Assembly: GCA_002792535.1 (NCBI GenBank)
Contig: PFOM01000009.1
Location: 1-54,784 of the forward strand
Length of the DNA stretch: 54,784 nucleotides
Origin: Candidatus Peregrinibacteria bacterium CG_4_10_14_0_2_um_filter_38_24
Lineage (GTDB): Bacteria > Patescibacteriota > Gracilibacteria > UBA1369 > LOWO2-01-FULL-3
Direction: 5' to 3'
Shown: piece after piece, positions 1 through 8,247 of the stretch
How positions within the stretch are numbered: position 1 is the first letter of the stretch
How the letters are laid out: the number at the start of each line of letters is the position of its first letter
Made by a program: the position numbers and the translations under genes
The notes under the pieces: generated by a model
Seen by the model: the letters and a program-made list of their open reading frames with translations, nothing else
What the model was told of the DNA's origin: nothing
Database searches by the model: none

Positions 1-302
1 TCAACAATTGCACTCATACTTGAATCGGATTTTAAAAAAAAATGCTTCGCTCCAAGCCGAATAGCTGTTTTTTTATCTACTTTTTCCCCAAGATTTGAAA
101 GCACAATAACAGGAATTTTCTTTAATTCTTCATGCTTTTGTAATTCATCCAACACTTCAAATCCATTTTTATTAGGCATGATAAGGTCCAACAAAATCAC
201 ATCAGGAGGGTTAGCTTTTATTGAAGAAAGAGCTTCGTCTCAATCAAAAACAGGAGTTACAATATATCCAGCATTTCCCAAATCTCTAGTCAAATTATGA
301 GC
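1..302 (-). pseudogene. Response-regulator receiver domain remnant, cut by the window edge
   Basis: Not in the ORF track. Reading the minus strand from 302 gives a clear receiver-domain sequence: PPDVILLDLIMPNKNG contains the phosphoacceptor Asp and the following MP, and IPVIVLSN with the later KSD supplies the conserved Ser/Thr and Lys regions. Two defects are visible. The frame opens straight after a TAA at 303-305, so the first strand with the acidic Asp pair is missing. An in-frame TGA at 240-242 follows Asp where this family usually has Gly (D-G-x-E-A-L). The remnant therefore looks decayed; it continues beyond base 1, so any output domain is unknown. Sequencing error at the TGA is possible but would not restore the N-terminus. 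Confidence 0.75.
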
Positions 303-318
303 TTAAATAAAACGAGAT

Positions 319-347
319 TTGACAAGCGGTTAGATTTAATGTTAAGT
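319..347 (+). promoter_or_regulatory. Candidate promoter for the cold-shock gene
   Basis: TTGACA at 319-324 is followed after 17 bases by TTAAGT at 342-347, a weak -10. A leader of roughly 50 bases would precede the ATG at 403 and can form a small CTTTAG/CTAAAAG hairpin, in keeping with the structured leaders of cold-shock mRNAs. Confidence 0.4.
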
Positions 348-402
348 TACCTTTAGCAAAAGACTAAAAGTCCTTTGTATCTAATATTTTAACGTAAACA
401 CT

Positions 403-600
403 ATGGTCGGAACGATCAAAAAGATTACTGACAAAGGCTTCGGCTTTATCACAGGCGAAGGTCTTGAGAAAGATTTATTCTTTCACAGTAATTCTTTAGT
501 TGGAGTAACATTCAACGAGCTTCAGGAAGGTGACGCAGTCACTTTCGAAACAGAAGAGTCTCCAAAAGGACTTAACGCTGTTAATGTTCAACGTGCTTAA
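403..600 (+). CDS. cspA: Cold-shock domain protein (CspA family)
   Basis: A 65-residue single OB-fold cold-shock protein, the usual length for the family. It binds single-stranded RNA/DNA and melts RNA structure. RNP1 is seen as KGFGFIT (about residues 11-17) and RNP2 as LFFHSNS (about 25-31), where a Val often replaces the first Phe. It is monocistronic: a terminator follows directly and the next gene has its own promoter. It sits just upstream of a DEAD-box RNA helicase, a pairing that fits joint work on RNA structure. The start is set by the N-terminal MVGTIKKI, which matches the family's first strand. Confidence 0.95.
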   Translation: MVGTIKKITDKGFGFITGEGLEKDLFFHSNSLVGVTFNELQEGDAVTFETEESPKGLNAVNVQRA

Positions 601-630
601 AGTTGAATGGGCACTTAAAAACGCCAATTG

Positions 631-665
631 AAAAGCCATTACCGTAAAAAGTAGTGGCTTTTTTG
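631..665 (+). terminator. Rho-independent terminator after the cold-shock gene
   Basis: GCCATTAC (635-642) pairs with GTAGTGGC (651-658), with one G-U pair, and is followed by six T, with A residues upstream. This is a classic hairpin plus U-tract, 31 bases after the stop codon. Confidence 0.85.
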
Positions 666-680
666 TAACATCTTTCCTCA

Positions 681-709
681 TTGACATAACAGTATTTTTC
701 ATGTAGTTT
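681..709 (+). promoter_or_regulatory. Candidate promoter for the DEAD-box helicase
   Basis: TTGACA (681-686), 17-base spacer, TAGTTT (704-709). It lies between the preceding terminator and the ATG at 740, giving a leader of about 25 bases. Confidence 0.55.
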
Positions 710-739
710 AATCGTCTAAGTAATTAAATACAAAATTAG

Positions 740-2026
740 ATGATCTCTCAGACAGAAACAAAAAAAGAAGAAAACGCAGTAAACCTGCCGGAAGCAAAAT
801 TTTCAGATATGAAAATAAATCCGAAAATTCTAAAGAAACTTGAAGAATTAAAATTCACAGTTCCTACACCTATTCAGCTACAAACAATTCCGGTCGGACT
901 CGAAGGAGGCGATTTGATTGGTATTGCTCAAACAGGAACAGGTAAGACTTTGGCTTTTGGAATCCCGATTATTCAAAAAATAATGGACGAAAAACAGCTA
1001 GCTCTTATAGTGCTTCCAACTCGTGAACTTGCTTTGCAGGTTGATGAGGTTTTCCAAAAGGTTGGAAGATCTCTTGGCATAACCACTGCAGTTTTGATTG
1101 GAGGAGCGGCATTTGGCCCTCAAATGGCGGCGATTCGAAGACATCCACAAGTTATCATCGGAACACCGGGTAGAATTATCGATCACCTTGAAAAGAGACA
1201 TATCAAACTTCACGCATGTAGAATCCTTGTTTTGGATGAAGCGGATAGAATGTTGGACATGGGTTTTGCTCCTCAAATAAAGGAAATTTTGAAAGAAATG
1301 GAAGCTTCGAAAGATCGCCAAACATTGCTGTTTTCAGCAACAATGCCTGACTATATTGCGGCAATTGCAACAAAATATATGAAAACACCTTTGCGCGTGG
1401 AAGTCGCTCGTGCCGGATCAGTCGCAGAAAACATCGAACAAGAAATATATTTCGTAAAAAAAGATCAGAAATTAAGATTACTTGAGAAACTTTTGCAAGA
1501 GCACACAGGCTCAGTTTTGGTTTTCTCAAGAACAAAATACGGTGCTCAAAAAATATGCAAAGAGTTGGAAATGAGTGGTTATACAGCCGCAGAAATTCAC
1601 TCAAACAGATCTTTGATGCAGAGAAGACAAGCTTTGGATGGATTTAAAGCGGGAAAATATCGTGTGCTTGTAGCGACTGACATTGCATCAAGAGGAATCG
1701 ACGTAACAGGAATTCAATTGATCGTAAATTTTGACCTGCCTGAAAGTCCTGAAGATTATGTACACAGAATCGGTAGAACGGGAAGAGCAGGCCAAAAAGG
1801 TCGTGCAATCTCAATCGCAACTTCAGATCAACAACACAAAATTTACCGAATCGAAATGCTTACAAAGACGAAAATGAAAGTTTTCGGAGAGGCAAAAGAC
1901 CTACCAAGAGCATCACAAGGAAGATCACATCCTTCAGAACAAAGACATTTCTTCAAAAAAAGACAATTTAGACGTGGATCAGGAGGTGCAAACAGAGGAA
2001 GAGGGGGAGCACCGGGAGGAAGATAA
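740..2026 (+). CDS. DEAD-box ATP-dependent RNA helicase
   Basis: A 428-residue helicase with two RecA-like domains, of the RhlE/DeaD type. Visible motifs in order: Q-motif region FTVPTPIQ (about 39-46), Walker A AQTGTGKT (about 63-70), PTRELA, GTPGR, DEAD in LDEADRMLDMG (about 165), SAT in LLFSATMP, and HRIGRTGRAG of motif VI. The last 40 residues are basic and Gly/Arg-rich (RRGSGGANRGRGG), an RNA-binding tail common in cold-induced helicases. It unwinds short RNA duplexes, probably in ribosome assembly or mRNA turnover. It has its own promoter and is closed by a terminator, so it is a single-gene unit. The RhlE/DeaD/CshA sub-assignment cannot be settled by eye. Confidence 0.95.
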   Translation: MISQTETKKEENAVNLPEAKFSDMKINPKILKKLEELKFTVPTPIQLQTIPVGLEGGDLIGIAQTGTGKTLAFGIPIIQKIMDEKQLALIVLPTRELALQVDEVFQKVGRSLGITTAVLIGGAAFGPQMAAIRRHPQVIIGTPGRIIDHLEKRHIKLHACRILVLDEADRMLDMGFAPQIKEILKEMEASKDRQTLLFSATMPDYIAAIATKYMKTPLRVEVARAGSVAENIEQEIYFVKKDQKLRLLEKLLQEHTGSVLVFSRTKYGAQKICKELEMSGYTAAEIHSNRSLMQRRQALDGFKAGKYRVLVATDIASRGIDVTGIQLIVNFDLPESPEDYVHRIGRTGRAGQKGRAISIATSDQQHKIYRIEMLTKTKMKVFGEAKDLPRASQGRSHPSEQRHFFKKRQFRRGSGGANRGRGGAPGGR

Positions 2027-2042
2027 AGAAATTTCCCAATTT

Positions 2043-2066
2043 CGCCATTGTTAAAATGGCGTTTTT
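2043..2066 (+). terminator. Terminator after the DEAD-box gene
   Basis: CGCCATT (2043-2049), five-base loop, AATGGCG (2055-2061), then five T. The hairpin sits 17 bases after the helicase stop codon and shares bases with the next promoter. Confidence 0.8.
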
Positions 2067-2076
2067 GTGCTAAAAT
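2048..2076 (+). promoter_or_regulatory. Candidate promoter of the type IV pilus operon
   Basis: TTGTTA (2048-2053), exactly 17 bases, TAAAAT (2071-2076), preceded by TGC as in an extended -10. The -35 lies in the loop and descending arm of the terminator hairpin. Start of pilB is 26 bases after the -10. Confidence 0.6.
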
Positions 2077-2101
2077 ACACAGATAAAAATAAAAACAAAA
2101 A

Positions 2102-3826
2102 ATGCAAATTGCAGAAGAGGCTCTAAAAAAAGTTTTAATTGAAAAAGATCTTCTAAAGGAAGAAAAAATTGAGCTTTTAAAAAAACAGGCAAAAACCGAA
2201 GGTAAAACTTTGATAGATTTGATGTTTGAAAAGGAAGTGATTTCAGATCTAGAACTTGGCAAAATTATAGCTGAAATAAACGGAGTTCCATTCATAAAGC
2301 TATCGGATATAAATATCGTGGAAACATTGTTGAAGATCGTACCTTACGCAGTAGCTTCGCATCAATTGGTCATGCCTTTCAAGGAAACTCCGGGGCAGAT
2401 ACATATCGCGATGTACGAGCCTGAAAACAAGGAAATGATAAACTTCCTTGAGCAAAAAACAGGACAAAAAATTGTTCCGTATTTTGCCACAAAAAAAGAC
2501 ATTAAAGCCTCGCTAAAAATCTACAATAGCGATATAAATAAAAAATTTAACGATCTCCTTCAAAGAGTTCTTGCTGATCCTTCAAAAATCGAATCGCTAA
2601 AAGATGCGGCCAAAATTTTGGATACCGTAATTCTTTTTGCATATCAAAATAATTCTTCAGATATTCATATCGAACCGCAAAAAACGGGACTACTCGTCAG
2701 ATACAGAATCGACGGACTTTTACACACGATTACAGAGCTTCCACATGCAGTGGAAGAGCTTTTGATCGCCAGAATAAAAGTTCTCGCGGGAATGAGGACG
2801 GACGAACATAGATCTCCGCAAGACGGACGTTTTAAAATCGATTTGGACGGAAACGAAATCACACTCCGTGTATCGATTTTACCGGTTTACGAAGGAGAAA
2901 AAATCGTACTCAGATTGCTAAGTTCACAAAAACAGGAACTGAATCTCGATGTACTTGGATACACTCCAAAAAATCTTGCAATTATCAAGGCAAATATCGC
3001 AAAAACGCATGGAATGTTGCTTGTGACAGGACCGACAGGTTCAGGTAAAACAACAACACTTTATTCGATTTTAAAACTTCTAAATTCACCTGAAGTAAAT
3101 ATTTCAACAATCGAAGATCCGATCGAGTACAGACTCGAAGGAGTTAACCAAATTCAGGTTAATGCAAAAACAGATCTTACCTTCGCGAACGGACTTCGTT
3201 CTATTTTGAGACAAGATCCGGACATCGTGATGGTCGGAGAGATTCGTGATGAAGAAACAGCCGGCATCGCGATAAACGCGGCGTTAACGGGACATCTCGT
3301 GCTCGCAACTTTACATACGAATGATGCCGCAACAACTCTTCCACGTTTGTTGGAAATGGGCGTCGAAGGATTTTTGGTCGCGGCGACAACAAACGCAATC
3401 ATCGCACAAAGGTTGGTCAGAAAAATTTGTGCGCACTGTAAAGAAGAATACAAAGTTACAAGACAAGTCCTGAAAGACATGAGTACAAGCGCAAGAATCA
3501 AATACGACATCTTGGAAGTTTTCGACAAAGTGGTGCAAGAAAATCCGGAATTGTCAGTTAAAAAAACACCGGAAGAATTTATTTTAACAAAAGGAAAAGG
3601 ATGCGACCATTGTGGTCATACAGGTTTCGCAGGACGACTCGCCATAGCAGAAGCAATAGACATAACAGAAGGTGTCAAAGAATTAATTTTAAACAAAGGA
3701 AACGCAACTCAAATCGAGCAACTTGCCTACAAAGAAGGCATGATTCCGATGTTTATCGATGGAATGATAAAAGTCGTGAGAGGAACCACAACTATCGAAG
3801 AAGTACTTCGCGTAATGAGAGAATGA
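2102..3826 (+). CDS. pilB: Type IV pilus extension ATPase PilB (GspE family)
   Basis: A 574-residue cytoplasmic hexameric ATPase that powers pilus assembly at the inner face of the membrane. The N-terminal part (about 1-150) is the MshEN-like/GspE N-terminal domain; the ATPase core follows. Seen directly: Walker A GPTGSGKTTT (about 309-318), Asp box and Walker B DPDIVMVGEIRD (about 370), and a tetracysteine zinc site CAHC (about 443) with CDHC (about 501), typical of assembly rather than retraction ATPases. It is the first gene of the pilus operon, with pilC 15 bases downstream. It ends in tandem TGA-TAA stops. No PilT retraction ATPase is present in the window. Confidence 0.95.
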   Translation: MQIAEEALKKVLIEKDLLKEEKIELLKKQAKTEGKTLIDLMFEKEVISDLELGKIIAEINGVPFIKLSDINIVETLLKIVPYAVASHQLVMPFKETPGQIHIAMYEPENKEMINFLEQKTGQKIVPYFATKKDIKASLKIYNSDINKKFNDLLQRVLADPSKIESLKDAAKILDTVILFAYQNNSSDIHIEPQKTGLLVRYRIDGLLHTITELPHAVEELLIARIKVLAGMRTDEHRSPQDGRFKIDLDGNEITLRVSILPVYEGEKIVLRLLSSQKQELNLDVLGYTPKNLAIIKANIAKTHGMLLVTGPTGSGKTTTLYSILKLLNSPEVNISTIEDPIEYRLEGVNQIQVNAKTDLTFANGLRSILRQDPDIVMVGEIRDEETAGIAINAALTGHLVLATLHTNDAATTLPRLLEMGVEGFLVAATTNAIIAQRLVRKICAHCKEEYKVTRQVLKDMSTSARIKYDILEVFDKVVQENPELSVKKTPEEFILTKGKGCDHCGHTGFAGRLAIAEAIDITEGVKELILNKGNATQIEQLAYKEGMIPMFIDGMIKVVRGTTTIEEVLRVMRE

Positions 3827-3841
3827 TAATTCAACAACAAT

Positions 3842-5041
3842 ATGCCAAAATTTGAATACGTATTAACGACGAATGGAGGGAAACACGAAGACGGTGAAAT
3901 CTTCGCTCAAGATAGAGAAACTGCCATAAGAAAGCTACAAACGGCGGATAAAATCATCTTGTCGTGCAATGAAATAACAAAAGGAAAACACGAATGGTTT
4001 TGGGAAAAACCAAGTCTTTCTTCAGAAGATCTTTTGATGTTTACAAAATATCTCGCGGCAATGATTACAGCGGGAATTACAATCGCAGAAGCGTTTGATA
4101 TAATAATAAGCCAAACAAAAGATGCCGGATCAAAAAAGATGTTTGAAAATATCACGACGGCAATGAGAAACGGACAAACAATGTCGAAAAGCTTGGCATT
4201 ATATCCGGATGTTTTTTCCGAAATTTACGTGAATATGATCGGGATTGGAGAAGAAAGCGGAACGCTTGAACAAGCCTTAACCGGTCTTGAAACCCAGCTC
4301 GAAAAAGATGCAGACCTAAGAAGTAAAATTAAGGCCGCATTTATCTATCCGATAATAATTTTAATCGTCACACTTTTGATGGCATTTGGTATCGTAATTT
4401 TTATTATGCCAAAAGTTATGAAAATTTTTACGACATTCAAAGTGGATTTACCTCTCCCAACGAGAATTTTAATTTGGGGAACAAACAATGTTTGGCTTAT
4501 TCTTGCCACAACAATCGTTGCAGTGATAACAATGATTTTCTTGTTCAAATTTAAATTCATCAAGAAATTATGGAACAAACTTTCACTGCATTTTCCGATA
4601 TTTGGAAATATTTTGATAAAAACTTACTTGGCAAGATTTTCGAGAACACTCCATTCTCTTTTGCAAAGTGGAATAGTAATGACGAAAGCTCTTCAAATTT
4701 CATCTGAAACAATCGGAAGCGAAACATACAAAGACATAATTATTGAATCAAAACAAAAAGTCGAACAAGGTGGTTCGCTATCAAGCAGTTTAGAATCTCA
4801 TCCAAAATATTTTCCGACAATTATGGCTAAAATGTTGATGGTGGGGGAGAAAACGGGAAGTATGGAAAAAGCAGTCGGCCACTTGGCAAATTTATATGAA
4901 AAAGAAGTGGACAATATCACGAAGAATTTATCAGTCTTACTTGAACCTTTACTCCTTATTTTTATGGCGACAATAGTGGGAGGACTCGCGATTTCCATCA
5001 TCATGCCGATTTATCAATTGCCTAATTTGATTTCGAAATAA
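3842..5041 (+). CDS. pilC: Type IV pilus inner-membrane platform protein PilC (GspF family)
   Basis: A 399-residue polytopic membrane protein that anchors PilB and couples ATP use to pilin polymerisation. Two GspF-type helical domains are visible: one after about residue 65 (LLMFTKYLAAMITAG) and a second after about 260 (LARFSRTLHSLLQSG), the internal duplication typical of the family. Membrane segments lie near 165-190, 213-235 and 370-393. The first ~60 residues form a soluble start. It sits between pilB and the first minor pilin, one base before the next ATG, so translation is probably coupled. Confidence 0.95.
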   Translation: MPKFEYVLTTNGGKHEDGEIFAQDRETAIRKLQTADKIILSCNEITKGKHEWFWEKPSLSSEDLLMFTKYLAAMITAGITIAEAFDIIISQTKDAGSKKMFENITTAMRNGQTMSKSLALYPDVFSEIYVNMIGIGEESGTLEQALTGLETQLEKDADLRSKIKAAFIYPIIILIVTLLMAFGIVIFIMPKVMKIFTTFKVDLPLPTRILIWGTNNVWLILATTIVAVITMIFLFKFKFIKKLWNKLSLHFPIFGNILIKTYLARFSRTLHSLLQSGIVMTKALQISSETIGSETYKDIIIESKQKVEQGGSLSSSLESHPKYFPTIMAKMLMVGEKTGSMEKAVGHLANLYEKEVDNITKNLSVLLEPLLLIFMATIVGGLAISIIMPIYQLPNLISK

Positions 5042-5042
5042 C

Positions 5043-5522
5043 ATGAAAAATATTTTAAAAAAATTAGGGGGAAACGAAAAAGGATTTAGCCTGACGGAAA
5101 TAACTATAGTCCTGATAATTCTTGCAATCGGATTCGGTTTTTCAGTTTTATATACGCAAACAATCCAAGTGCAATCCGACTTAAAATCAATCTCTTCAAA
5201 TTTTGTAGGATTAGCCAGGACCGCACAGAGCAACGCAAACTCAGGCAAGCAAGGCGTCGGGACAGGGGTTCATTTGGACACAAAAGAATATGTGCTTTTC
5301 GAGGGCGGAGTTTACGACCCGAATGCTCCGACAAATTACACGGTGGAAATGCCTTCAACAATTGACATTCAAAATATAAATCTAAACGGAGGAGGAAGTG
5401 AGGTGATTTTTCTATCTCCAAAAGGAGAGACAAACACTCACGGGACATTCTCGTTTTTCTCTTCGCAAAACAACAAATCTATACCAATAACAATCACAAA
5501 CATTGGGTCTATCCAATATTAA
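5043..5522 (+). CDS. Minor pilin/pseudopilin (GspH/FimT-like)
   Basis: 159 residues with a class III signal: KGF at residues 13-15 cut after Gly, Phe+1 and Glu+5 (FSLTE), then a hydrophobic helix to about residue 40. The rest is a small soluble domain without a recognised fold. By size and place it resembles GspH/FimT minor pilins that prime pilus assembly. It begins one base after pilC and its 3' end overlaps the next gene. A prepilin peptidase is needed for maturation and is not in this window. Confidence 0.85.
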   Translation: MKNILKKLGGNEKGFSLTEITIVLIILAIGFGFSVLYTQTIQVQSDLKSISSNFVGLARTAQSNANSGKQGVGTGVHLDTKEYVLFEGGVYDPNAPTNYTVEMPSTIDIQNINLNGGGSEVIFLSPKGETNTHGTFSFFSSQNNKSIPITITNIGSIQY

Positions 5523-7341
5523 AAAAGCAGGAATCTCGATCGTCGAAGTGGTCCTTGCGGCCGGAATTTTCGCAATATTTTCGACTTCTATTTTCTATTT
5601 GTCCGCAGATTCTTTACAAGGTTCTGAAAAAATTGAAGAAAACAATAAAGCAATTTTATATGCACAGGAAGGAATCGAAGCGACAAGACAAATGAGAGAC
5701 AAAAATTATCTATTACTTGAACCGGGAGACCACGGACTTAATCTGACAAACGACACATGGTCATTTATTCAAGCGCCGGAAGATATAGACGGCTACTATA
5801 GCAGAACAATTTTCATTAGTGACGTTTTCAGAGACGGAAATGGGAATATATCGGATTCAGGAACCTTAGATCCGGATATCAAAGAAATTACTTCCAAAAT
5901 AGAATGGCTATACAGAGGCATTCTCCCAAGATCTTTTGAGTTAACGACATATCTCGCGGATTGGAGGGGAAATGACATTATCCAGACAGATTGCACGGAA
6001 TTTAATAGCGGAACTCTTACGGATACGGAAACAATTTCAACTCTCGCTCCACCGGAAGATAATTGCGCTATCAAGCTTTCCATAGAAGAATCTCAAAGCG
6101 AATTTTTAGTTTCGGCGGACGTAGGAGAACATGGAAATGACGTAGTAGTCGATGGAAATTACGCATACGTCTCGACCGAAAAAACGAATGGAGGTCTTGC
6201 AGTAGTGGATATTACAAATAGACAAGCCCCAGTCGTAGTAACTGCAATCGATATTGGAGCAAAAGGTAATTCGGTCACAAAGATTGGAAATTATGTATAT
6301 GTCGGCACAGGAAAGAGCTCAGGAGGATTGGCGGTAATAAACGCAACAACTCCGGCCAGCGCAACATTACTAACAACAAAAAACATTGGAGGAGAGGGGA
6401 TATCGATAGCATCCAGTGGCAATTATCTGTACATGGGAATAGACGGAAGTAGTCCAAAATTTGTTGTATTAGACGTTTCAAATCCGGCATCTCCATCAAT
6501 ATTATCTTCTTCAAATTCTCCAGGGAATATCTACGGAATAGAAATTACAGGAGGATACGCATATGTCGGAATGGATTATGATTGGCAGGGCTTTAGAATT
6601 TACAATATTTCAAATTCCGCCTCTCCGACAGTTGTTTCAAATCTTGGATTAAACGAAGAGGTTAATGTGGTGAAAGTCCAAGGTCCTTACGCATTTTTGG
6701 GAACGGAAGCAAATTCTTTTTACGTAATAGATGTTTCAAATCCGGCATTACCGTCAGTAACAAAAAAAATAACCACAGCCGCGGAAATCCAAGGCATTAC
6801 GATTCAGGGAGATTATGCCTACGTGGCAATGAACACCAATAGTCAAAATTTATCAGCTATAAATATCTCAACACCGGCAAACCCATACGTAGTTTACACA
6901 AAAGATTTGGGAGGCAAGGGTAGTGGAATAACAAGCGATGCAAATTATATTTATGAAACAATCATCGTAAACAACAAAGGCTTGGTTATCAATGGAACAA
7001 CGGTTCTTGAAACGTTGCCTGCAGGGGATTATGTCTCCACGCCTTTCGACACCGGAAGTTCAGATCCAAGATATAATTATTTGAAATGGGCGGCGGAAGC
7101 GACAATAGGATCCACAGTAAAATTACAAATAAGAACCGCAGACACAGAGGTCGGATTAGCTGACGCTATGTGGGTCGGTAGCGACGGGAATAATGGGACC
7201 TATTACGAAAATTCCGGCATGCAAATCACAGTTTCGCCGAGTGCATCGGGAACAAGATATATTCAGTTTAAGATACAAATTATGTCAGACGGAGTAAACA
7301 CACCATTCGTAGAATCAGTAACTATCAACTACAATCCATGA
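5503..7341 (+). CDS. Minor pilin fused to a seven-bladed-type beta-propeller (LVIVD repeats)
   Basis: 612 residues. The N-terminus has a type III prepilin motif (KKAG then ISIVE, Glu at +5) and a hydrophobic helix to about 32, followed by a PilV/GspI-like stretch (AQEGIEATRQMRDKNY) to about 190. Residues about 200-500 hold repeated blades of the form GNYAYVST...LAVVDITN, recognisable as LVIVD beta-propeller repeats. The last ~110 residues form a separate beta-rich domain (VSTPFDTGS ... YIQFKIQI) common in secreted adhesive proteins. It begins with TTG at 5503, overlapping the previous gene by 20 bases. It is likely a tip or surface-exposed binding subunit. The exact number of blades is my count by eye. 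Confidence 0.85.
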   Translation: MGLSNIKKAGISIVEVVLAAGIFAIFSTSIFYLSADSLQGSEKIEENNKAILYAQEGIEATRQMRDKNYLLLEPGDHGLNLTNDTWSFIQAPEDIDGYYSRTIFISDVFRDGNGNISDSGTLDPDIKEITSKIEWLYRGILPRSFELTTYLADWRGNDIIQTDCTEFNSGTLTDTETISTLAPPEDNCAIKLSIEESQSEFLVSADVGEHGNDVVVDGNYAYVSTEKTNGGLAVVDITNRQAPVVVTAIDIGAKGNSVTKIGNYVYVGTGKSSGGLAVINATTPASATLLTTKNIGGEGISIASSGNYLYMGIDGSSPKFVVLDVSNPASPSILSSSNSPGNIYGIEITGGYAYVGMDYDWQGFRIYNISNSASPTVVSNLGLNEEVNVVKVQGPYAFLGTEANSFYVIDVSNPALPSVTKKITTAAEIQGITIQGDYAYVAMNTNSQNLSAINISTPANPYVVYTKDLGGKGSGITSDANYIYETIIVNNKGLVINGTTVLETLPAGDYVSTPFDTGSSDPRYNYLKWAAEATIGSTVKLQIRTADTEVGLADAMWVGSDGNNGTYYENSGMQITVSPSASGTRYIQFKIQIMSDGVNTPFVESVTINYNP

Positions 7342-7838
7342 GAAAAATAACCTCACAAAAAGGATTCACATTGATAGAAATAGTAGCTTATTTTGCAATA
7401 ACAAGCGTGTTCCTATTTGCAATCTCGGTATTTGCATTGCAAATAATAGATGCATCAAGGCTTTCTGAAAACATGAATGAAATTCAATACAGTGACACAT
7501 TTTCAACAAGCAAATTTATTGAAAAAATTCATAGTGCTCTGAGTGTAGATACAGGCAATAGTGTCTTTGACAACGACACAGGGAAATTAGCTTTAAACGG
7601 ATCTCCAAACATATTGTTCTATTTAGAGAATTCAAATATTTATATCAAAGAAGAAAACGAAACTCCGATAAAATTAAATGCCAACGCAACAAATGTAACA
7701 AAGTTAAGATTTCACCAAATTACTGCGGCAAAAACACCGACACAAATTGTCATAGATGGGGAAATTAATACAATGTCGAACATATCAAATTTGTCACACA
7801 CTTATCCATTTCACTTATCAGTATCACTACGAAAATGA
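7338..7838 (+). CDS. Minor pilin/pseudopilin (PilW/GspJ-like)
   Basis: 166 residues with a class III prepilin signal: QKG followed by FTLIE (Glu+5) and a hydrophobic helix to about residue 35, then a soluble domain with conserved-looking NSNIYIKEEN and LRFHQI stretches seen in PilW/GspJ-type minor pilins. Its ATG overlaps the TGA of the preceding gene as ATGA, and its own TGA overlaps the next ATG in the same way, so all three are probably translated together. The PilW/GspJ assignment rests on gene order and on the LRFHQI-type C-terminal strand; family is certain only at pseudopilin level. Confidence 0.8.
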   Translation: MRKITSQKGFTLIEIVAYFAITSVFLFAISVFALQIIDASRLSENMNEIQYSDTFSTSKFIEKIHSALSVDTGNSVFDNDTGKLALNGSPNILFYLENSNIYIKEENETPIKLNANATNVTKLRFHQITAAKTPTQIVIDGEINTMSNISNLSHTYPFHLSVSLRK

Positions 7839-8233
7839 AGAATTTACTAAAAACACAAAGAGGTTCTATCGCACTGATAAGCATGTTAATCATCTCAGCA
7901 TTCGTGCTACTTTTAGCGGTAGGAATGGCGGAAAATAGCATTTCCACCGGTTATCAAAACGTTAATAGTTCTCTAAATGAATATTCAAATAACTATGCCG
8001 AAGGATGTTTTGAGGAAGCCATTCATAGGATTGAATCAGATATTAATTTTAGTGGATATACGTTCAATTTTACAGATGGAACTTGTATAATAAGTGTAAG
8101 TGGAGCAAATCCAAAAACAATAGACGTAACATTGAATTATTTAGATTATTCTCAAACGTTCAGGGGAATTGTAAATATTACTCAAGTTGGGCATGCAACA
8201 AATGCAACCCTTTCTACTTGGACAGAAATCTAA
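7835..8233 (+). CDS. PilX-like minor pilin component
   Basis: 132 residues. The N-terminus (QRGSIALISMLIISAFVLLL) resembles PilX proteins, which keep a hydrophobic pilin helix but often lack the Glu at +5, as here. The remainder contains EYSNNYAEGCFEEAI, a stretch like the PilX region following the helix, and two Cys that could pair. It follows the PilW-like gene by ATGA overlap and precedes pilM by 14 bases. Processing by the prepilin peptidase is uncertain because the Gly-Ser context is atypical. Confidence 0.7.
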   Translation: MKNLLKTQRGSIALISMLIISAFVLLLAVGMAENSISTGYQNVNSSLNEYSNNYAEGCFEEAIHRIESDINFSGYTFNFTDGTCIISVSGANPKTIDVTLNYLDYSQTFRGIVNITQVGHATNATLSTWTEI

Positions 8234-8247
8234 TATAATAAAAACCG

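Noticed and set aside
240-242. UGA read as Gly (Gracilibacteria-type code)
   Set aside because: More than 40 long family proteins have no in-frame TGA, and several genes end at TGA at the expected length (pilB, dcd, relE-type, comF).
998-1604. Antisense ORFs inside the helicase gene (998-1321, 1203-1604)
   Set aside because: They are shadows of the helicase gene in other frames with no family match.
3601-3855. 84-residue plus-strand ORF over the pilB end
   Set aside because: Highly basic out-of-frame translation of pilB; no independent start signal.
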